From positions 1 through 45,657 of the forward strand of contig CAZVRG010000004.1 in the NCBI GenBank assembly GCA_964630025.1: 45,657 bases of DNA, written 5' to 3'. Below are positions 37,339 through 45,652 of the stretch, piece by piece. The translations under genes and the position numbers were made by a program. The DNA is from VMFP01 sp964630025 (GTDB taxonomy: Bacteria > Patescibacteriota > Andersenbacteria > UBA10190 > CAIZMI01). Below the pieces are notes generated by a model that was not told the origin of the DNA, searched no databases, and saw only the letters and a program-made list of their open reading frames with translations. Every line of letters begins with the position of its first letter. Within the stretch, counting starts at the first letter, position 1.

Positions 37339-37983
37339 ATGAACGCGGATGAACTCGTTCAGCGAAACGTCGTGCTTCTTCCCAGCGGCATCGTCGAAGA
37401 ACAGGCACTGCGATACAGTCGTCAACTGGCGGAGCGGTTCGCAACAGAATTTCTGCTGAGCCCGCAGTTTGTTGCGCATTGTAGTCTGTACCAGGCGGCG
37501 TACCCACAACGCAACGCAAAGCGTGTAAAGGAAGTGGTGCAAGTCATTGCAAAGGGTTTCCGGCCGTTCCAGGTATCGATGAATGGGTTTGGAATCTTCT
37601 GGCACACCTTTGTGTTCTGGGATGCCGACAAAAGCGAGGATCTCCGTCGGCTGCACCATGGTCTTCTGGAGGCGCTCAATCCACTTCGTGAGCAGCAGCT
37701 CCTGCCGATTCACCAGCAGCTCCTCACCGACGTTCAGATTCCTGCGCCACTGCGAGAAAGCATCCGGGACTATGGCAATCCTCTCGCCGGAGACCAGGAG
37801 CGGCCCCACATGACCCTTACACGTCTCAAGGATGCTCGCGATGCTGATCTCGCCCTCGAGCGTCTCCAAGCGACGGCGGATCCCACAGGGGCGATGTGCT
37901 TCGAGGCGACGATGCTGTATCTCACCGAGGTCGGACCGCACGGGACATGTCCGCGACTTCTTGATGGCTTTCCACTCGGATAA
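37339..37983 (+). CDS. 2H phosphoesterase superfamily protein (LigT / 2'-5' RNA ligase-like)
   Basis: 214 residues with the two HxS/T motifs of 2H phosphoesterases: HCSLYQA near residue 47 and HMTLTRL near 155. The spacing (~107 residues) and the flanking beta strands fit the bilobal fold. Members act on 2',3'-cyclic phosphates or 2'-5' linkages in RNA or nucleotides; the substrate here is unknown. A Shine-Dalgarno GAAAGGAA precedes the ATG, and a terminator follows at 37992-38022. It is divergent from thrS. Confidence 0.8.
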   Translation: MNADELVQRNVVLLPSGIVEEQALRYSRQLAERFATEFLLSPQFVAHCSLYQAAYPQRNAKRVKEVVQVIAKGFRPFQVSMNGFGIFWHTFVFWDADKSEDLRRLHHGLLEALNPLREQQLLPIHQQLLTDVQIPAPLRESIRDYGNPLAGDQERPHMTLTRLKDARDADLALERLQATADPTGAMCFEATMLYLTEVGPHGTCPRLLDGFPLG

Positions 37984-37991
37984 CATCTTCC

Positions 37992-38022
37992 ACCCTCCAG
38001 TCGTCAGGCTCGAGGGTCTTTT
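37992..38022 (+). terminator. Intrinsic terminator
   Basis: ACCCTC-C-AG with CT-C-GAGGGT, then CTTTTC. Confidence 0.65.
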
Positions 38023-38127
38023 CATGAGCGAAGGCGAGTTGACAAACCGGTGGATGTGCTCTAGTTTCTGACGTGCTGTTCCGGACTGTTTGTTCGAAAA
38101 CATACCTTTCTTTACAAGGAGCATCTC

Positions 38128-38667
38128 ATGGATGTGCCGCGGCATTTCGCCGAGTCGGGCTTTATTCCACAGACGAGGTGGTTCACAGACGAAGAATACA
38201 CCCGGATCCTTGATGGGATTGTGGTTAGTTGTGTGGACTGCATACTCGTGCATCGCGGTCGCATGCTGATCGGCTTTCGTGCAAGCGAACCGTACGTCGG
38301 CTGGTGGGTGCTCGGTGGCCGCATGCTGCCGGGCGAGAGCTTCGAAGACACCGCGCAACGCGTCACCAAACGGGAAACGAGCCTCCATATCGACGACCCC
38401 AGTAGATTTGCGTACCTGAACACGATCTCGTATGTGTGGACGAAGCGTGCGCAATCTCCACGGGGTCATGGATGCCACATGATCGGAAATAATGTGATGA
38501 TCGTCCTCTCCGACGAGGAAGCTTCTGCGATTCGAAAGATGTCTGATTTCACAGCACTGCAATGGATTGCGCCGAACGAAGTCCTCCGAGCAGGAGGCGC
38601 GGAGTTTCATGAGGCCATCCACTACTTCGCGCGCGAGGTCGCGCAGCGAGAAGGGAGATCAGCGTGA
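38128..38667 (+). CDS. NUDIX hydrolase with divergent Nudix box
   Basis: 179 residues. The centre reads GWWVLGGRMLPGESFEDTAQRVTKRETSL, a Nudix box (Gx5Ex7REUxEExGU) in which the REU position is RVT and the metal-binding EE is RE. The GGRM..GE start resembles GDP-mannose mannosyl hydrolases, which also depart from the standard box. Substrate unknown, probably a nucleoside diphosphate sugar or similar. A strong CAAGGAG Shine-Dalgarno precedes the ATG. The stop overlaps the GTG of the next gene (GTGA). Confidence 0.82.
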   Translation: MDVPRHFAESGFIPQTRWFTDEEYTRILDGIVVSCVDCILVHRGRMLIGFRASEPYVGWWVLGGRMLPGESFEDTAQRVTKRETSLHIDDPSRFAYLNTISYVWTKRAQSPRGHGCHMIGNNVMIVLSDEEASAIRKMSDFTALQWIAPNEVLRAGGAEFHEAIHYFAREVAQREGRSA

Positions 38668-39446
38668 TCAGGATACTTGAAGATGTCGCACGGAAGTGCG
38701 GAAACCTGCTCGCAAAGATTCGCATGAGAAGTTCTGATCTCGGTGCGGAAAACAAAGACGAATCTCTGGGCGCGCACTTCGCGACGGAAGGAGATCGTCG
38801 CTCACAGGAGCTCGGTATCCGGCTTATTCATGCGCAGATGCCTGAAGAGCTGGTCATCGCGGAGGAACAGGCGAATGCATCGTCGGTTCCTCCCAACTGC
38901 ACAGTGTTCGACCCCTGTGACGGCACCACGATTTATTACAATAACTACAGCGAGTTTGGTGTCACACTGTGCACACTGCGCGATGGGCGCCCATATGCAG
39001 GCGTCATGTACTTTCCAAAGGACGGGACGATGATCAGCGCGGTCCGTACACATGGCTGTTTCATGAAGGGAAAACGCATCCGGCTGCGACACGATCGCCC
39101 GCTCGACAAGACCGTGATCGGAACCGATATCGGTCCATGGACGATCCACAGTGTTCTCGAACCCCTGTCGCAGCGCTTCTGCATGCGGAGTTCTCTGGCC
39201 GCCATTCACGGATTCCGAGAGCTTCTCCGCGGGCAAAGTGGTGCGTACTACAGTCTCAACATTGCGAAGATTTGGGATGTGGCGGCCGGCGCTCTCGCAG
39301 TACAGGAGGCGGGCGGCATCGTCTGCGGTCCGGACGGCCAACCACTCCAATGGAACTCACTCCGGATGGATTGGATTGCCGCCGCAAATCAACAACTTGC
39401 CGAATGTGTTCTTGCAGAGACACGGAAGTGGAAAGGCAGAACGTAG
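38664..39446 (+). CDS. Inositol-monophosphatase family phosphatase
   Basis: 260 residues. Metal-site motifs of the IMPase/FBPase/CysQ superfamily: VIAEEQ (Glu), FDPCDGTTIYYNNYSEFGVTL (DPxDGT) and KIWDVAAGALAVQEAGGIV (WD…EAGG). These Mg2+-dependent enzymes remove phosphate from inositol, sugars or 3'-phosphoadenosine phosphate; the exact substrate cannot be told. It begins with GTG overlapping the NUDIX stop, with GGGAG as ribosome site, so the two are co-expressed. A terminator follows at 39475. Confidence 0.9.
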   Translation: MIRILEDVARKCGNLLAKIRMRSSDLGAENKDESLGAHFATEGDRRSQELGIRLIHAQMPEELVIAEEQANASSVPPNCTVFDPCDGTTIYYNNYSEFGVTLCTLRDGRPYAGVMYFPKDGTMISAVRTHGCFMKGKRIRLRHDRPLDKTVIGTDIGPWTIHSVLEPLSQRFCMRSSLAAIHGFRELLRGQSGAYYSLNIAKIWDVAAGALAVQEAGGIVCGPDGQPLQWNSLRMDWIAAANQQLAECVLAETRKWKGRT

Positions 39447-39474
39447 TGTATGTGTCTTTTCGCTCTAATCAAAC

Positions 39475-39508
39475 GCCAGCAGTCATATGACCGCTGGCAT
39501 TTTCTTTT
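39475..39508 (+). terminator. Intrinsic terminator
   Basis: GCCAGC-A-GTCAT with ATGAC-C-GCTGGC, then ATTTTCTTTT. It runs into the dnaE stop on the other strand. Confidence 0.85.
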
Positions 39509-42500
39509 AGATCACAGGAGTTCTGACAGTTTCGAATGCGTCTTCGGGAGAGGCTATTTCGATAGCTTCCGCGTCGAGCAGCGTACACAGCTGCTTCTTC
39601 GCCTGACCATCAAGCGTCACGGTGAATGATGTTTTCACCAGATCCACCGCGCCGTTCTGTTTCGGGACGCGGAGATACACGCGGATCGGACCGGGCGGAA
39701 GCGCGCCGAGGAATTCCTTTAGGGAAAGTAATATTGTGCGGCTTCCGTTTGGCGGTACTGCCAGGATTGCATATGGTGGCGGTGGCGTTTCCAGAACAAG
39801 ACGGCGTTCTTGTGATTGTGGGGCGTGTGACGCTGACGCACCGATAGGCTGCATCGTTTCAGAGACGCGTGTTGCTTCTTCGCAGAGAATTTTTGGGACA
39901 CCGTCGCGATCATTTACCCGGCCTTCCACTATGAGAATAGTTTCTTCTGCCCAGAGATCCGGATGTGCTTCTAAGATTTTGGGAAACACCAGGACTTCCA
40001 CGGAGCCCGTTTGGTCTTCCAGCGTCACGAATGCCATGGTCTCTCGGCTCCGCGTAACGACTTTTTGCACATGCGTCACAATGCCGCCGACACAGACGCT
40101 GTAGTCCACGAGGTCTGTAGAAATATCTTTCATGGGCGTTGTCCGACCGGCGAGGAGATGTGCCACCGTGGCGACCGGATGGCCAGACACGTACAGTCCA
40201 AGAAGTTGTTTTTCCCATTGCAACCGTTGCGTCGCAGGAGCGGGAGGGACAGGGCGAAGCGTGACAGACGGCACACCCTTCTCGTCGGACCCACCGAAAA
40301 GTGCTCCTTGTCCCGCGAGTTCCTGCTTTTGCATATTGCGGCCAAGCTGGAGAAGCATGTCGAGGTTTTCCAGCATCGCATTGCGCTCGCCGAGAGCGTC
40401 GAGCGCTCCTGCTTTTATCAAGCTTTCTGCAGCTTTCCGGTTGAATTCTCGTGTCTGCACGCGCTGAAAGAACTCCGCAAGCGAGCGGAACGGCCCGCCA
40501 GAAGCGCGTGCGTCGAGAATGGCACGCACAACACCCGCACCCACATTTTTCACCGCGACAAGACCGAAGCGAATAGCCTTGCGATTCGCGGAATCCTTAT
40601 TCCGTAGTTCTAATTCCCGGTTCTCCGTAGTGGTCACCACCGTAAAGTGTTCTCCGCTCTCATTCACGTCTGGCGGAAGTACCGGAATGCCCATGGTCGT
40701 ACATTCGGTGACCTCAATGGCGATGCGGTCGGTGTCGTTTTCGTCCGATGTGAGCAGCGCGGCCATGAATGCTGCGGGGTAATGTGTCTTGAGATAGGCA
40801 GTTTGATAGGCGATGAGGGCATAGCATGCCGCATGCGCGCGGTTAAAACCGTAATTCGCGAAGGGTTCGATGAAGGCAAATATTTTTTCGGCTGTTGTTG
40901 TATCGACGCCGTTTTTGACTGCTCCGTCAATGAATTTTTCTTTTTGTGCCTTCAGGAGCTTTTCAATTTTCTTTCCCACGGCCTTGCGGAGGATATCCGC
41001 TTCTCCAAGGGTGAAGCCAGCGATCGCGCGCGCGATTTCCAACACCTGCTCCTGATAGACGGCGATGCCGTAGGTCTTTTTCAAGATGGGCTCGAGCGCG
41101 GGGTGAAGGTACTTCGGTGTCTGCAAGCCATGCTTTCCCGCAACGTATTGCGGGATCAGTTCCATCGGTCCCGGGCGGTAGAGCGATACCATCGCGATAA
41201 TGTCTTCAAATTCCGTCGGCTTCAGTTCTTTGAGATTCCGCTTCATGCCTGCGCTCTCCAGCTGAAAGACACCGGTTGTCAGACCTTCCTGGAGCGTTCG
41301 GTACGTTGGCGCATCGTCGAGAGGCAGCGCGTCGAGGTCGATGTTCACGCCAGCGTGTTCTCGGATTACCCGGAGAGCGTGCCCGAGAATCGTCAGGTTT
41401 TTTAATCCCAAGAAATCGATTTTCAACAGACCAAGATTTTCGATCGCATGCATTTCGTATTGTGTGACGATGGTTGCGTCATCCGTGCTCACGCGTTGCA
41501 CGGGAACATGCTCCACGAGTGGGGAGGGCGTGATAACAACGCCGGCGGCATGGGTGCTTGCATGGCGGGCAACCCCCTCAAGTTTTTTTGCGGTATCGAG
41601 AAGACGCTGCACTTGTGGATCGTCGGCGGCGAGCTGCCGGAGCTCTTTCGATTCTTGCCGCGCTTTATCCAGCGATGTGCCGAACGGGATGAGCTTCGCG
41701 ACTTTGTCGCAGAAGGTATACGGAAATCCCAGTGCGCGGCCCACATCGCGTACTGCAGCGCGTGCCGCCATGGTTCCAAAGGTGATAATTTGCGCGACGT
41801 GATCGCGTCCGTAGCGTTCACGAACGTATTGCAGTACTTCTTCACGCCGGTCATCGGCAAAATCCAAATCGATATCTGGCATGCTAATGCGTTCGGGATT
41901 TAAGAAGCGCTCGAAGACGAGCCGGTGTTTCAACGGGTCGATATTCGTGATGTTGAGGAGATAACTAATCAGCGATCCGGCGGCCGACCCACGGCCCGGG
42001 CCAACGAAAATCCCCTGACGCTTCGCCCAATTCACGAAGTCCTGAACAATGAGGAAATATCCGGCGAAGCCTGTTTTCTCGATAACGCCCAGTTCATATT
42101 CCATGCGTTCTCGTGCCTCTGCGGGTAGGGCGGCTCCATACCGCATGGTCATGCCGTCTTCCGCGAGACGGCGAAGGGCGGCATCCGGCGTCTCGGTAGG
42201 CGAGAGCGGGAACGACGGGAGAATAGACTTGCCGAACGTCAGCTTGGTGGTACAGCGCTCCGCAATGCGGACGGTATTTTCGAGCGCTTCCGGCACATCG
42301 CGAAATGCCTCTGCGAATGCCTCCGTCGTTTGAATGCTGAAGTCTTCGCCGAGCATGGACAGGCGATCTCGATCCGTCACGCGGGTTCCGGTTTGCACGC
42401 ACAGAAGGACATCTTGCGCTTCCGCGTCTTCGCGTCGGACATAGTGTGCGTCTCCCGTGGCCACAAGGTGAAGGCCGTGCGTGCGGGCCAACGCGCGCAG

Positions 42501-43073
42501 TCCTTCGTTCACCCTTCCTTGTTCGGGAAGCGATGGATGATGCTGGAGTTCGAGAAAGAACCGTTCTCGACCAAACACGTCGAGATGCCATTGCACAAGC
42601 CGCTCGACCTCCGTCGCATCACCGCGGATGATTGCTTGCGGGAGATCACCGTTAATGCATCCCGACAGTACGATGAGACCAGTGGCGTATTGCTGAAGCG
42701 TTGCGTAGTCAATGCACGGCTTTCGGTAAAAACCGTTCAGATGCGCGTCGGAAATGAGTTTGAGTAAGCTTTGGTATCCCTGCGTGTTTTCGGCGAGAAG
42801 CGTGAGATGGCGAATCGTTTTTTCGCCAGGTGTGCTTTCCCGCGCTCTTTGGCGGTCAGGGACAAGATACGCCTCAACACCGAGAATCGGCTTGAGTTCG
42901 CGCTTCTTTGCTTCTTCCCAAAACTCGACAAGCCCGTGGAGCACGCCGTGATCGGTGAGCGCAACCGAACGCATGCCCAATTCCTTCACGCGATCAAGAA
43001 TATCCGGAATCTTTCCGAGCCCGTCCAGGAGAGAATAATGACTATGAACGTGAAGGTGAACGAAGTCGGACAT
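39507..43073 (-). CDS. dnaE: DNA polymerase III alpha subunit
   Basis: 1188 residues. PHP domain at the N-terminus (VHSHYSLLDGLGKI, LTDHGVLHG); catalytic palm with GPGRGSAAGSL and PDIDLDFADDRREEV carrying two of the three aspartates, the third in the KIDFLGL region; then beta-clamp, helix-hairpin-helix and OB domains (VCVGGIVTHVQKVVTRSRETMAFVTLEDQTG). This is the main replicative polymerase. The start at 43073 follows TACAAT by 6 nt. No exonuclease domain is inserted, so it is DnaE, not PolC. Confidence 0.97.
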   Translation of the reverse strand: MSDFVHLHVHSHYSLLDGLGKIPDILDRVKELGMRSVALTDHGVLHGLVEFWEEAKKRELKPILGVEAYLVPDRQRARESTPGEKTIRHLTLLAENTQGYQSLLKLISDAHLNGFYRKPCIDYATLQQYATGLIVLSGCINGDLPQAIIRGDATEVERLVQWHLDVFGRERFFLELQHHPSLPEQGRVNEGLRALARTHGLHLVATGDAHYVRREDAEAQDVLLCVQTGTRVTDRDRLSMLGEDFSIQTTEAFAEAFRDVPEALENTVRIAERCTTKLTFGKSILPSFPLSPTETPDAALRRLAEDGMTMRYGAALPAEARERMEYELGVIEKTGFAGYFLIVQDFVNWAKRQGIFVGPGRGSAAGSLISYLLNITNIDPLKHRLVFERFLNPERISMPDIDLDFADDRREEVLQYVRERYGRDHVAQIITFGTMAARAAVRDVGRALGFPYTFCDKVAKLIPFGTSLDKARQESKELRQLAADDPQVQRLLDTAKKLEGVARHASTHAAGVVITPSPLVEHVPVQRVSTDDATIVTQYEMHAIENLGLLKIDFLGLKNLTILGHALRVIREHAGVNIDLDALPLDDAPTYRTLQEGLTTGVFQLESAGMKRNLKELKPTEFEDIIAMVSLYRPGPMELIPQYVAGKHGLQTPKYLHPALEPILKKTYGIAVYQEQVLEIARAIAGFTLGEADILRKAVGKKIEKLLKAQKEKFIDGAVKNGVDTTTAEKIFAFIEPFANYGFNRAHAACYALIAYQTAYLKTHYPAAFMAALLTSDENDTDRIAIEVTECTTMGIPVLPPDVNESGEHFTVVTTTENRELELRNKDSANRKAIRFGLVAVKNVGAGVVRAILDARASGGPFRSLAEFFQRVQTREFNRKAAESLIKAGALDALGERNAMLENLDMLLQLGRNMQKQELAGQGALFGGSDEKGVPSVTLRPVPPAPATQRLQWEKQLLGLYVSGHPVATVAHLLAGRTTPMKDISTDLVDYSVCVGGIVTHVQKVVTRSRETMAFVTLEDQTGSVEVLVFPKILEAHPDLWAEETILIVEGRVNDRDGVPKILCEEATRVSETMQPIGASASHAPQSQERRLVLETPPPPYAILAVPPNGSRTILLSLKEFLGALPPGPIRVYLRVPKQNGAVDLVKTSFTVTLDGQAKKQLCTLLDAEAIEIASPEDAFETVRTPVI

Positions 43074-43079
43074 GTTTCT

Positions 43080-43085
43080 ATTGTA
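43080..43085 (-). promoter_or_regulatory. -10 box of dnaE, leaderless spacing
   Basis: TACAAT on the minus strand ends exactly 6 nt before the dnaE ATG. Confidence 0.5.
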
Positions 43086-43096
43086 CTTCTCACTTC

Positions 43097-43181
43097 GGGC
43101 ATAGGGTATGGGGAATGGGGCATAGGGTTACGCAGAGACGTAAGCGAGAAACCATGCACCATGCCCCAACCCCCACGCACC
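43097..43181. repeat. Word-palindrome between dnaE and the divergent gene
   Basis: GGGCATAGGGTATGGGG words (43097-43128) pair with CCATGCACCATGCCCCAAC words (43151-43181). It lies in the 124-nt divergent gap just outside both predicted -10 boxes. Confidence 0.8.
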
Positions 43182-43185
43182 GTGC

Positions 43186-43191
43186 TATCGT
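43186..43191 (+). promoter_or_regulatory. -10 box of the surface-protein gene, leaderless spacing
   Basis: TATCGT ends exactly 6 nt before the GTG start at 43198. Confidence 0.4.
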
Positions 43192-43197
43192 ACGCAT

Positions 43198-43980
43198 GTG
43201 CGGAGGCGATTACGAAAACAAATCACCATTGCAACGATATTCTTTGGCATTCTCGGTGCGCTTGGCGTCCTTATTGGTATTCTTATCTATGAGCCTCCAC
43301 CTCCGCCGCCACCGCCCGCACCGTCATTTGCTGCGCTCGTTGTGAATCGGGCGGGATTGCTCCGCCAAGATGCTCCCGATCGTGCAGATCTGTATGCCGT
43401 TGTGCGGAATCCAAATGCCAATGCCGGTCTGCGCTCGATTGGGTACACGTTTGAGGTGAAAGCAGGAAGCCAGACTGTCGCACAGATTCCGGGCCGCGCC
43501 TATGTGTTGCCCGGACAGGAAAAACTTCTTGTGCTGTTGAATACAGCAGTGCCGCCGGAGGGAACAGATGCTGCCATCCGATTTCAGTCTCCCGAGTGGG
43601 TACCAGTGGACGCGAGTTTTCGGGCGCCGTCGTTTGTGCCGGTGAGTCGCACAGCATCAGTCCGCGAAGGAAATCCGTCCACCTACGTCGTGAAATCGGT
43701 ACTTGCGAATGAATCCACACTCGATTACCTGCGCGTTGAGGTAACAGTGCTCGGTTTGGATGCCAACGGCACTGTGACAGGCTTGGGACAAACGGCAATA
43801 GGATCACTGCGTTCGGGAGAACGCCGAGAGTTTACCGTGTCGTGGCCGCTTCCTCCTGGGCGGAATGTGGCGGAAGTGCGGATTGTTCCGGAGGTGAATG
43901 TGTTCTCCGGTGCGGCAATTCAACCGCGCCCCGGGATTTCGGGATTAGAGCCGCGTCCAACGAGTACGCCAGCGTTCTAA
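43198..43980 (+). CDS. Membrane-anchored surface protein with Pro spacer, unknown function
   Basis: 260 residues. An N-terminal membrane helix (about 9-30) is followed directly by a run of prolines (EPPPPPPPPAPS) and then about 200 residues rich in beta strands (YAVVRNPNANAGLRSIGYTFEV…; …VRVEVTVLG-type strands), which look like two immunoglobulin-like domains. No enzyme motif. The GTG start is set by the in-frame hydrophobic helix and the TATCGT box; an ATG two bases upstream is in another frame. A structured element follows at once, then rodA. Confidence 0.75.
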   Translation: MRRRLRKQITIATIFFGILGALGVLIGILIYEPPPPPPPPAPSFAALVVNRAGLLRQDAPDRADLYAVVRNPNANAGLRSIGYTFEVKAGSQTVAQIPGRAYVLPGQEKLLVLLNTAVPPEGTDAAIRFQSPEWVPVDASFRAPSFVPVSRTASVREGNPSTYVVKSVLANESTLDYLRVEVTVLGLDANGTVTGLGQTAIGSLRSGERREFTVSWPLPPGRNVAEVRIVPEVNVFSGAAIQPRPGISGLEPRPTSTPAF

Positions 43981-44160
43981 AAAACCGCATACACTGGCGC
44001 GCTGTTCGCTCACGAATCCCACCGGCACAGCCGGATGCGTTCGTGAGCGAACCCTTCGGGCTTGGCGTTCGCTCCGCTCCTCACTCGCTGTATGTCACAT
44101 ACAGCTCGTTCGGTGCTCGCTCCACGCCTACGCATCGTATCCAGTTTCTGCGGTTTTTTT
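43981..44160 (+). ncRNA. Structured 3' element, copy C
   Basis: The outer stem pairs AAAACCGCATACACTGG (43981-43997) with CCAGTTTCTGCGGTTTT (44141-44157), 15 of 17 positions; the right side ends in nine T. Arm 1 is a perfect 13 bp (44004-44016 with 44040-44052) enclosing CCGGC-ACA-GCCGG. Arm 2 pairs CTGTATG (44088-44094) with CATACAG (44098-44104). Linkers match copies A and B. It starts directly after the stop of the gene at 43198. Confidence 0.75.
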
Positions 44161-44291
44161 TTATCTTTACTTCCCGGCCCGCGTCCCTCATCACGATTCT
44201 GAAGTTTTCACGTGCACAGTTCCTCGTACTTATTAGATATTCCGTGCTTCGTATTTCGAATTCGCACAAGGTATACTCTGTCCTGCTACAG
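44161..44291. other. rodA upstream region
   Basis: Non-coding. It contains TATACT at 44272-44277, ending 14 nt before the rodA ATG, and an AT-rich segment with no other recognisable signal. Confidence 0.5.
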
Positions 44292-45416
44292 ATGCGCCTT
44301 CCGCAGGTTTTCCGTCGTATTGATTGGGCACTCGTCGCGAGTGCGTTTCTTCTCGCGCTGCTTGGCGTGGTGCTGTTAAGCACTGCCGGCGAAGAGACGG
44401 GTGCGCGCTCGCTTGCGCTTCGACAGGGAGTATTTGCGCTCGTTGGTATGGGCCTCATGTTTTTGTTTGGCCGCTTGCATTACAGCGTTTTTCGCAGTCT
44501 TGCGGTGCCGCTGTATGTGCTCGTGCTTCTTCTCGTCGTATTCACACTCGTACAAGAACATCGCATTCGCGGGGTGGCCGCCTGGATCGTCATCGGCGGG
44601 ATGCAATTCCAGCCTGCGGAACTCTTGAAGGTGGCGCTTGTACTCATGCTTGCGCGCGTAAGCGCTGTCAGTTCCTCCCCGCTGTCATTCCGTCGTTTGC
44701 TCACTATTGCTGCGCTCGTTGGCGTTCCGCTGGTGTTGGTGTTACGGCAGCCGGACTTCGGTATGGCAAGCCTTGTGTTCTTCATTGCGGTGGGCATGAC
44801 GCTCGTGATGGGGCTTTCCCGTCGGCAACTGCTTGCTCTTGGTGTGCTTGCGGTGATTGCTGCCATCGCGGGATGGCAGGTCTTTCTTGCGGACTACCAG
44901 AAAGAACGCATTCTCGTATTTTTGAATCCGCAGCGTGATCCGCTCGGATCAGGCTATACCGCGATTCAGGCGCGCACCGCGTTCGGCAGCGGTGGAATGT
45001 TTGGACGGGGTCTTGGATGGGGGCCGCAAAGCCGGTTGAATTTCCTTCCGGAAGCACACAACGACTTTGTCTTTGCGCGCATCGGAGAAGAATTGGGGCT
45101 TATCGGCGTTGGCATTGTGCTGCTGTTATTCGCAGTGCTCTTTCACCGCATGGTGCGTGCCGCGCAACGAACATCCGACGCCTTCGGACGCGCGGTGGCT
45201 GTGGGAAGTCTTCTCGCCATTCTTGTGGGGCTCGGGGTAAACGCAGGCATGAATATTGGGCTTCTTCCTGTCACGGGCGTGCCGCTCCCGTTTATTTCAT
45301 ATGGGGGGAGTAACCTGCTTGCGTCATCGCTGCTTCTCGGCTTGGTGTTGAGCGTCGTTGCGCACGGGGAAAAGTGGGAACGCGCTGCCGAGGAGAGTGT
45401 CCTAATTGAGGCATAA
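44292..45416 (+). CDS. rodA: SEDS peptidoglycan glycosyltransferase RodA/FtsW
   Basis: 374 residues with about ten membrane helices. SEDS motifs: WIVIGGMQFQPAELLKVALVL, RQPDFGMASLVFF, NPQRDPLGSGYTAIQA, LPEAHNDFVFARIGEELGLIG and LPVTGVPLPFISYGGSN. The absence of FtsW-specific extensions and the GMQFQPAEL form favour RodA, but FtsW cannot be excluded without its partner. It polymerises lipid II during elongation. The start at 44292 begins the conserved MRLPQVFRRIDW; an in-frame extension to 43842 would run through structured element C. Confidence 0.92.
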   Translation: MRLPQVFRRIDWALVASAFLLALLGVVLLSTAGEETGARSLALRQGVFALVGMGLMFLFGRLHYSVFRSLAVPLYVLVLLLVVFTLVQEHRIRGVAAWIVIGGMQFQPAELLKVALVLMLARVSAVSSSPLSFRRLLTIAALVGVPLVLVLRQPDFGMASLVFFIAVGMTLVMGLSRRQLLALGVLAVIAAIAGWQVFLADYQKERILVFLNPQRDPLGSGYTAIQARTAFGSGGMFGRGLGWGPQSRLNFLPEAHNDFVFARIGEELGLIGVGIVLLLFAVLFHRMVRAAQRTSDAFGRAVAVGSLLAILVGLGVNAGMNIGLLPVTGVPLPFISYGGSNLLASSLLLGLVLSVVAHGEKWERAAEESVLIEA

Positions 45417-45585
45417 GAGAAACGGCCCCACAGGCACACGCAGGATATGGCTCGGAGTATGTGCTCGGCGGACGTTCCCGGCTCGATGCGCGACGCATCT
45501 CACCTCACTCTGTTCGCCCTGCTGCACGGGGTCTCTCACGCCGCCTCGCACATACCCGCTCGCCCCTGCGTGTGCGCGTCGTTTT
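45417..45585 (+). ncRNA. Nested structured element D after rodA
   Basis: Begins right after the rodA stop. Stems from outside in: GAAACG/CGTTTT; a perfect 11 bp GCACACGCAGG (45434-45444) with CCTGCGTGTGC (45565-45575); a perfect 8 bp GTATGTGC (45457-45464) with GCACATAC (45548-45555); GGCGG/CCGCC; and an inner GATGCG/CGCATC hairpin. Size and position resemble elements A-C, but the linker sequences differ, so the relationship is open. Nothing else is recognised to about 45620. Confidence 0.5.
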
Positions 45586-45624
45586 TACATGCATCGACCA
45601 ATATGTCCGTGATGAGAAAGATCA

Positions 45625-45652
45625 GTGACACCCACTAAGGTGCAGGTGTCAC
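45625..45652. repeat. GTGACACC/GGTGTCAC inverted repeat at the window edge
   Basis: Perfect 8-bp arms with a 12-nt loop. It could be a terminator stem or a REP-like palindrome; the window ends 5 nt later. Confidence 0.45.

Noticed and set aside
43842..44291. N-terminal extension of rodA
   Set aside because: It overlaps the end of the surface-protein gene and the structured element C; SEDS proteins start at the first membrane helix.
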